A DNA stretch of 10,528 bases from an uncultured Lachnospiraceae bacterium (GTDB taxonomy: Bacteria; Bacillota; Clostridia; Lachnospirales; Lachnospiraceae), in assembly GCA_958446555.1 (NCBI GenBank), contig CAUCWU010000051.1, forward strand, positions 1 through 10,528, written 5' to 3'. The notes beneath the pieces were generated by a model. It was not told the origin of the DNA and searched no databases. It saw only the letters and a list, made by a program, of their open reading frames with translations. Each line of letters starts with the position of its first letter. Position 1 is the stretch's first letter. This document shows positions 7,135 through 10,528 of this stretch, piece after piece. The translations under genes were made by a program, and so were the position numbers.

Positions 7135-7169
7135 CACCAAACCTAGCGCACCTCGGAAAGGGAGAGATG

Positions 7170-7562
7170 ATGACAATGGAATTTTTTATGGCAATGATTC
7201 CACCAACAGTAACTCATCAGGAAAAGCAGGTGAGGGTGGTGAATGGAAAACCAGTCTTTTACGAACCAAGAGAACTGCAGACAGCGAGATTGAAGTTGAC
7301 CGCTCATCTTGGACAGTTTGCTCCAGACAAACCTTATCAGTGTGGAATTCGATTAATGACAAAGTGGTGCTTCCCAAATGGGATGCATGAGAGTGGAACC
7401 TATCGAATCACAAAGCCGGATACAGATAACCTTCAAAAGCTGCTAAAAGATTGTATGACAAAAACAGGTTATTGGACCGATGATTGTCTGGTCTGCAGCG
7501 AGATCATTGAAAAGTTTTGGAGTGATGTGCCTGGGATCTACATTCGGATCGGTCCGGTATAG
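7170..7562 (+). CDS. rusA: RusA-family Holliday junction resolvase
   Basis: This endonuclease of about 130 aa would cut four-way DNA junctions during phage recombination and replication. The RusA signature is clear: KPDTDNLQKLLKDCM, then a YWTDD segment. It provides the conserved aspartates at residues 84, 86 and 104/105 that coordinate metal in RusA enzymes. Length fits the family (about 120-140 aa). Three in-frame ATGs stand at 7167, 7170 and 7176. GGGAG at 7160-7164 favours 7170 (spacing five) or 7176 (spacing eleven). The gene begins just behind the candidate origin and ends in TAG eleven bases before the next small gene. Confidence 0.9.
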   Translation: MTMEFFMAMIPPTVTHQEKQVRVVNGKPVFYEPRELQTARLKLTAHLGQFAPDKPYQCGIRLMTKWCFPNGMHESGTYRITKPDTDNLQKLLKDCMTKTGYWTDDCLVCSEIIEKFWSDVPGIYIRIGPV

Positions 7563-7573
7563 GGCAATGGCTT

Positions 7574-7774
7574 ATGGAGTATTATCACTTTTTCGTAGAT
7601 GCGTGGAGGTTTTTCAAACGCTATAAAGACATTGCAGTCGATACACAAGAATTTTATGATTCAGTGTTGGAAGCTGCTGAAAAGGTTACGAAGCGTTATG
7701 GAGAACATAGACTTGCAATGAATGTTATGGTTGCACTGGTTGATGAGCTGGAGGCAATCGCGAAAGGAAGGTAA
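7574..7774 (+). CDS. Small hypothetical phage protein
   Basis: A 66-aa acidic/basic mixed, probably all-helical protein with an aromatic-rich N-terminus (MEYYHFFVDAWRFFKRY). No motif is recognised. The upstream ribosome binding site is weak (TAGGGC near 7560-7565), but the frame is flanked tightly by RusA and by the next gene's strong AAAGGAAGG, which lies inside its 3' end. It is accepted because it fills the gap in the operon. Confidence 0.6.
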   Translation: MEYYHFFVDAWRFFKRYKDIAVDTQEFYDSVLEAAEKVTKRYGEHRLAMNVMVALVDELEAIAKGR

Positions 7775-7778
7775 GAAG

Positions 7779-7823
7779 ATGGAAAAGAGAAAGAAATATA
7801 CGCTTGACCAGATTAATCTGTAA
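7779..7823 (+). pseudogene. Start fragment of the 7869-8321 gene, cut by an in-frame TAA
   Basis: AAAGGAAGG (7763-7771) precedes ATG at 7779 by seven bases, an excellent start. The frame reads MEKRKKYTLDQINL and then TAA at 7821-7823. After the stop, the same phase continues AAKLKSERNLEGVIKLAESVGL without a break into the 7869-8321 frame. That reads like the natural N-terminus of this phage protein, so the original gene probably began at 7779 and encoded 180 residues including the stop position. Confidence 0.65.
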
Positions 7824-7868
7824 GCAGCTAAGCTAAAGAGCGAGAGAAATCTGGAAGGAGTCATCAAG

Positions 7869-8321
7869 TTGGCAGAAAGTGTTGGACTGTCAGAATGGCA
7901 TGCTGAACAGTACCTGATGGGAAATACACCGAGTCTGACAACCCAAAAAGAACTGGCATTGGCTAAAGTGTGTCATGAGAGTGTTGATCTGGATTTGCGT
8001 CAGTCAGCAGTTTTAACCGGGATCTTGAGTATAGTCAACAGAACTGTAAGAAAAGACGCTGATCTGCAGAAGGCAGTGCTAAGTGATAAAAAGTCGTTAC
8101 TTGGCTGTGTTGGACAGGTACTCAGAATACTGAACACAGCAAAGAGTGAACTTCCAGATGAGATTGCAGCAGTGTCTGGTTTAACAACAATTCAAGATCT
8201 ACCTGAATGGGCAGTGGAGCAAGCAATCAAAATGTATTATCTTGGAGAGCAAAATGATTTGGGAACTTCGGTTGTTGAGTGGACTAAATTTGTTATATTG
8301 AGAGGTAGATTTGATGAATAA
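7869..8321 (+). CDS. Conserved phage protein of unknown function, body of an interrupted gene
   Basis: This frame has 150 codons starting at TTG 7869, which is preceded by AAGGAG (7855-7860) with an eight-base gap. It could therefore be translated on its own even though the ancestral start at 7779 is cut off by TAA at 7821-7823. The opening (AESVGLSEWHAEQYLMG) resembles a family seen in Lachnospiraceae phages near RusA and small regulatory genes. Nothing catalytic is recognised. A mostly helical character is apparent, with an LLGCVGQVLRIL helix in the middle. The 3' end overlaps the next gene by eight bases. Function unknown. Confidence 0.65.
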   Translation: MAESVGLSEWHAEQYLMGNTPSLTTQKELALAKVCHESVDLDLRQSAVLTGILSIVNRTVRKDADLQKAVLSDKKSLLGCVGQVLRILNTAKSELPDEIAAVSGLTTIQDLPEWAVEQAIKMYYLGEQNDLGTSVVEWTKFVILRGRFDE

Positions 8322-8535
8322 TCGCCAGAGAAAGAAAGCCTATCAGAAAGAACACGGATACAATCTGGATGAGGCAGATCGCATCCAGAAGATGATCTGT
8401 GACAATGTCGGATATACAGAACAGCGATTGAGAGAATGGGAGCATGAGAGAATGGATTATACATACGCTGGGTTCCTAAAAAGCATTAAACAGCGATCGA
8501 AGAATCAGAGTTGCTGGTGGAGAAGATGCAAATGA
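8314..8535 (+). CDS. Small hypothetical phage protein
   Basis: A 73-aa highly charged protein, MNNRQRKKAYQKEHGYN at the start and SCWWRRCK at the end. AGAGG at 8301-8305 precedes ATG 8314; a TTG directly before it is not needed as a start. It overlaps the upstream gene by eight bases and the downstream ATG by four (ATGA), a classical coupling arrangement. The family is not recognised; nucleic-acid binding would fit the basic composition but is only a guess. Confidence 0.65.
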   Translation: MNNRQRKKAYQKEHGYNLDEADRIQKMICDNVGYTEQRLREWEHERMDYTYAGFLKSIKQRSKNQSCWWRRCK

Positions 8536-8705
8536 GCGAGGCGTATCAAGAGTATCTTGAGTATATTATTCGTTTAACAAAAAAGAACAACGTGAGTCCT
8601 GAAGAAGACAGAGAGATAGTTGCGTATGCAATGAATTCTCAAAACCAGACACCAGATGAAGTTGTAGATTATATATGTAAAGCATTAGAAAATATGGTGA
8701 GGTGA
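8532..8705 (+). CDS. Small hypothetical phage protein
   Basis: A 57-aa acidic, helical protein (MSEAYQEYLEYIIRLTK at the start). ATG 8532 overlaps the preceding TGA as ATGA, and GGTGGAG at 8516-8522 lies nine bases upstream; an alternative ATG at 8526 is too close to that site. The C-terminal half (SPEEDREIVAYAMNSQN, then DEVVDYICKALENMV) reads as amphipathic helices. Function unknown. Confidence 0.6.
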   Translation: MSEAYQEYLEYIIRLTKKNNVSPEEDREIVAYAMNSQNQTPDEVVDYICKALENMVR

Positions 8706-8710
8706 GATAA

Positions 8711-8887
8711 ATGAAATGTCCTGTATGTGCCGGAAAGTTAGAGGTTATCATGACGAGAAGTGATTGTGAGAGGACATTCAGACGTAGAAGGTGCATTAGC
8801 TGTAGATATGCATTCTTCACAGTAGAGGAAGAAAACAAAGAGGCCAGAGAAGGGATAAAGGATCTCTGGAAAGGAAATAAGGATTAG
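8711..8887 (+). CDS. NrdR-like zinc-ribbon mini-protein
   Basis: A 58-aa protein starting MKCPVC and continuing to a RRRRCISCRYAFFTVEE block. The four cysteines (3, 6, 28, 31) form a zinc ribbon. The Arg-rich run before the second pair and the aromatic-Thr-Glu stretch after it match the N-terminal zinc finger of NrdR, the repressor of ribonucleotide reductase genes. The ATP-cone that makes up the rest of NrdR is absent, so this is a stand-alone finger, perhaps a small DNA-binding regulator. The GAGGTGAG just upstream (8699-8706) overlaps the stop of the previous gene. Confidence 0.75.
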   Translation: MKCPVCAGKLEVIMTRSDCERTFRRRRCISCRYAFFTVEEENKEAREGIKDLWKGNKD

Positions 8888-8907
8888 CTAGAAAAGAGGT
8901 GGAGCCG

Positions 8908-9330
8908 ATGGAGGAGATGACGCGAAAGCGTTTAGAGCAGTATCAGAGCAATAAAGCTGAAATTAAAGAGCTGAGGTATAAGCTGCAGCATTTGGGTGAG
9001 GGAGACAGTTTGATTGGAAACGATGTGGTCTTTGATTATCAAACAGGCTATCCAAGAGCGCAGGCAATAGTAGGTTATGATTATGAGCTTGAAGCCAAGC
9101 GCAAAAAACGATATACAGATCAGATCGCAAAGCTTGAGTTGGATCAGGATCAGATTGAAGCGTGGGTATTTGCGATCAGAGATAGTCGGACACGACGGAT
9201 TTTCCAGATGTATTTTCTTGAAGGTTTGACGCAAGAAAAAGTGGGAAGAAAGATGTACATGGATAAAGCTACAGTTAGCAGAAAAATCAACGATTACATC
9301 AAGTTGCAACAAATGCAACAAAAGTCATGA
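8908..9330 (+). CDS. Phage transcription regulator with sigma-70 region-4-like HTH
   Basis: A 140-aa protein with a helical, charged N-terminal half and a C-terminal helix-turn-helix at about 96-134 (RRIFQMYFLEGLTQEKVGRKM, then DKATVSRKINDYI). This is the layout of the RinA/ArpU/DUF1492-type regulators that end early regions of Firmicutes phages and activate later genes. The ATG at 8908 is chosen because AGAGG at 8895-8899 lies eight bases upstream; GTG 8899 and ATG 8917 are alternatives. Its last codons contain the tandem repeat and TATAAT of the putative promoter, so the protein may bind at the end of its own gene (inference). Confidence 0.8.
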   Translation: MEEMTRKRLEQYQSNKAEIKELRYKLQHLGEGDSLIGNDVVFDYQTGYPRAQAIVGYDYELEAKRKKRYTDQIAKLELDQDQIEAWVFAIRDSRTRRIFQMYFLEGLTQEKVGRKMYMDKATVSRKINDYIKLQQMQQKS

Positions 9331-9336
9331 TATAAT
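9305..9336 (+). promoter_or_regulatory. Tandem 9-bp repeat plus TATAAT, putative regulated promoter
   Basis: TGCAACAAA occurs twice head-to-tail without a gap (9305-9313 and 9314-9322). A perfect TATAAT starts at 9331, eight bases later. No standard -35 lies at 17 bases (TTGCAA at 9304 is 21 away), so the repeats probably bind an activator that replaces -35 contact. The element lies within and just past the 3' end of the regulator gene. Confidence 0.55.
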
Positions 9337-9340
9337 CAAA

Positions 9341-9362
9341 AATGGAAGAAGTGAATTCCATT
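9341..9362 (+). repeat. 7-bp inverted repeat after the TATAAT
   Basis: AATGGAA (9341-9347) and TTCCATT (9356-9362) are exact complements around GAAGTGAA. The repeat would straddle or follow the transcription start of the promoter at 9331-9336, so it may be an operator or a 5' RNA hairpin. Confidence 0.5.
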
Positions 9363-9377
9363 CAAATTCCCTAAGGT

Positions 9378-9404
9378 GGCCGCTGGCGAAAGCTGGCGGC
9401 CTTT
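9378..9404 (+). terminator. GNRA-capped hairpin, likely intrinsic terminator
   Basis: GGCCGC (9378-9383) pairs with GCGGCC (9396-9401). Inside it TGGC pairs with GCTG (two G-U-type pairs) and closes on a GAAA tetraloop. A short TTT follows. The T-run is weak, so it may act as a partial terminator or attenuator for the regulator operon and for the promoter at 9331-9336. Confidence 0.65.
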
Positions 9405-9447
9405 AAAATAATAAAATTAGTCAATTGTAGAAAGTCACAAACAATAC

Positions 9448-9476
9448 TTGTAAATAATATTCTAAAGGTGTATTAT
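9448..9476 (+). promoter_or_regulatory. Promoter for the SDH_sah-type protease gene
   Basis: TTGTAA (9448-9453), 17 bases, then TATTAT (9471-9476). A perfect TATAAT also begins at 9474. It lies about 33 bases before the ATG at 9509, and GGAGGG at 9492-9497 supplies the ribosome binding site. Confidence 0.6.
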
Positions 9477-9508
9477 AATAAAAAATACACTGGAGGGAAA
9501 TAAAAAAT

Positions 9509-10402
9509 ATGGCAGGATGGAATGACATTGTGGAAGAAATAAACAATACACCACAACAACTTGACTATGTGAGACGTAAATATTTAAAGGAACTGTGCGA
9601 ATACACCCAAAGAAATGCAATATGTTATTATTCTGGTTGGTTGACACATACCTCAGGCAATAATATAGATATTAATGATTCTGATATGACCGGATTTATG
9701 AATGCCATAAAAGATATGGATTGTTCTAAAGGATTGGATCTTATTTTACATACCCCAGGTGGAGATCCGGCAGCAGCAGAGGCAATAGTGAATTATTTAA
9801 GAGCAAAATTTGACTCAGATATAAGAGTAATAGTGCCACAATTAGCTATGTCAGCGGGAACCATGATAGCATGTTCAGCAAAAGAAATTATAATGGGTAA
9901 ACAGTCGAGTTTGGGACCAATTGATCCTCAACTTAGCGGAATTCCAGCATATAATATAAAGTCGGAATTTGAAGAGGCAAAAAGGGATCTGTTGGATAAT
10001 CCTGGTAATGTACAATACTGGAGAATAAAATTGCAGCAGTATCCAGCAGCTTTTATGAAGACAGCAATAGATGCTATTGAACTTTCAGGTAAGTTAGTAG
10101 AGGAATGGCTTGGAAGTTGCATGTTTGATAAAGAGCGAGATGAAGATAAGAATAAAATTCAAAAAATTGTGAATAGTTTAAATGAGCATGATAATTCAAA
10201 GAACCATGGAAGACATTTTAATATTGAATTTTGTCGTGATATTGGATTGAAAATTGTACCGTTAGAGGATGATTCAAAGTTGCAAGATTTAGTATTAAGT
10301 GTACATCATGCATATATGCTTACTTTTTCAGGCTCTACAGCAATTAAAATTATTGAAAATCAAAATGGAAAGATGATGGCTTTTTCGAATCGGACAAATT
10401 GA
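9509..10402 (+). CDS. SDH_sah-type ClpP/SppA-fold serine protease
   Basis: This 297-aa soluble protein has the crotonase/ClpP fold signature: LILHTPGGDPAAAEAIV at about 78-94 with the HTPGG oxyanion turn (81-85), MSAGTMIA with the candidate nucleophile Ser115, and LGPIDPQL (135-142) after an IIMG strand. This combination is typical of 'serine dehydrogenase proteinase' (SDH_sah) proteins. No signal peptide or transmembrane segment is seen, so it should act in the cytoplasm. The C-terminal part (about 155-297) is helical and charged, with no recognised domain. Unlike its neighbours it is AT-rich, uses ATA, TTA and AAT codons heavily, and has its own promoter and a terminator in front. That suggests an accessory gene inserted between modules. 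Substrate and role are unknown. Confidence 0.85.
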   Translation: MAGWNDIVEEINNTPQQLDYVRRKYLKELCEYTQRNAICYYSGWLTHTSGNNIDINDSDMTGFMNAIKDMDCSKGLDLILHTPGGDPAAAEAIVNYLRAKFDSDIRVIVPQLAMSAGTMIACSAKEIIMGKQSSLGPIDPQLSGIPAYNIKSEFEEAKRDLLDNPGNVQYWRIKLQQYPAAFMKTAIDAIELSGKLVEEWLGSCMFDKERDEDKNKIQKIVNSLNEHDNSKNHGRHFNIEFCRDIGLKIVPLEDDSKLQDLVLSVHHAYMLTFSGSTAIKIIENQNGKMMAFSNRTN

Positions 10403-10405
10403 TAC

Positions 10406-10433
10406 TTGAGTTTTTCTGTAACTATGTTATAAT
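10406..10433 (+). promoter_or_regulatory. Promoter for the last gene
   Basis: TTGAGT (10406-10411), 16 bases, then TATAAT (10428-10433) preceded by TG one base upstream (extended -10). It lies 24 bases before the ATG at 10458. Confidence 0.6.
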
Positions 10434-10457
10434 TGACCGAATAGGGAGGATGAAATC

Positions 10458-10528
10458 ATGACACAGGTGAAGGAAATTGAAAGAATTTATAATCAATGTG
10501 GAATACAGGCATTTGATCAAACGCAAAT
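10458..10528 (+). CDS. Start of a gene running off the window (partial)
   Basis: ATG 10458 follows GGGAGG (10444-10449) by eight bases. The 23 visible codons read MTQVKEIERIYNQCGIQAFD and on, with no stop. The stretch is too short to recognise. Having its own promoter right after the protease gene, it may belong to the same accessory segment or begin the next phage module. Confidence 0.65.
   Translation, partial: MTQVKEIERIYNQCGIQAFDQTQ

Larger units (their letters stand above)
6912..7160. other. Candidate replication origin: structured non-coding region
   Basis: No credible gene lies between the primase-helicase stop and the RusA gene. The stretch contains GGTGCGC-type repeats in direct orientation (starting 6912, 6921, 6968 and 7015, with a variant GGTGCGT at 6959) and in inverted orientation (GCGCACC at 6941 and 7146). 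It also has two related stem-loops, a 12-bp-arm AT palindrome and a 74-nt long hairpin. The outer GGTGCGCTAG (6921-6930) is matched by its exact complement CTAGCGCACC (7143-7152). Repeats next to an AT-rich block directly behind the initiator gene are typical of replication origins. This assignment is inferred from structure and position only. Confidence 0.55.

Noticed and set aside
8711..8887. Full nrdR gene
   Set aside because: The frame closes with TAG after 58 codons, and the downstream sequence belongs to a different, well-formed gene with its own start. No ATP-cone is encoded.
8899..8907. GTG 8899 as start of the HTH regulator
   Set aside because: The GTG is part of the AGAGGTGGAG ribosome binding site itself; ATG 8908 is better placed.
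9331..9508. tRNA or small structured RNA gene in the gap before the protease gene
   Set aside because: The GGCCGC hairpin is a single short stem. No cloverleaf, TTCGA-type loop or CCA end is present, so terminator plus promoter explains the gap.

Overview
The window looks like the replication, recombination and regulation block of a temperate siphophage or prophage from a gut Clostridia host (Lachnospiraceae-like). This is inferred from gene order, moderate GC, strong AGGAGG-type ribosome binding sites and the protein families present; no host gene is visible to fix the species. All supported genes are on the + strand, tightly packed, and often overlap by 1 to 44 bases.

Layout. Positions 1-59 hold the last codons of an upstream gene with a hydrophobic C-terminus, followed by a GC-rich hairpin. 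From 163 to 4705 runs a recombination/replication operon: an SMC/RecF-like ATPase, a RecA-fold (Sak4-like) ATPase, a DUF669-like putative ssDNA-binding protein and an SF2 DEAH helicase. From 4662 to 6935 lies a primase-helicase coding region. It has a PriCT_2 domain, then primase-like motifs, then a RepA-type RecA-fold ATPase, all in one frame but cut by a single in-frame TAG at 5331-5333. Positions 6912-7160 are non-coding and full of structure: GGTGCGC-type repeats, twin stem-loops with a compensatory base-pair difference, a perfect AT-rich palindrome and a 74-nt long-arm hairpin. This is the best candidate for the phage replication origin. From 7170 to 9330 follow a RusA-type resolvase, small phage genes (one with a second in-frame nonsense codon, TAA at 7821-7823), an NrdR-like zinc-ribbon mini-protein and a sigma-70-region-4-like phage transcription regulator.

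The 3' end of the regulator gene carries a perfect tandem 9-bp repeat directly upstream of a TATAAT. An inverted repeat and a GNRA-capped hairpin terminator follow, so this looks like a regulated promoter, possibly leading into an attenuated leader. After it comes a visibly AT-richer gene with its own promoter (9509-10402), encoding a ClpP/SppA-fold serine protease of the SDH_sah type; it resembles an independently expressed accessory (moron) gene. The window ends in the first 23 codons of another gene that also has its own promoter.

How the genes would work together (inference): the primase-helicase, acting at the adjacent structured origin, would start DNA synthesis. The SF2 helicase, SSB-like protein, Sak4-like annealase/ATPase and SMC-like ATPase would process and recombine DNA, and RusA would resolve branched intermediates. 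The HTH regulator would then switch on later genes. The two in-frame nonsense codons are the main oddity. They suggest a decaying prophage, sequence error, reinitiation-based splitting or stop-codon readthrough, and the sequence alone cannot decide among these.
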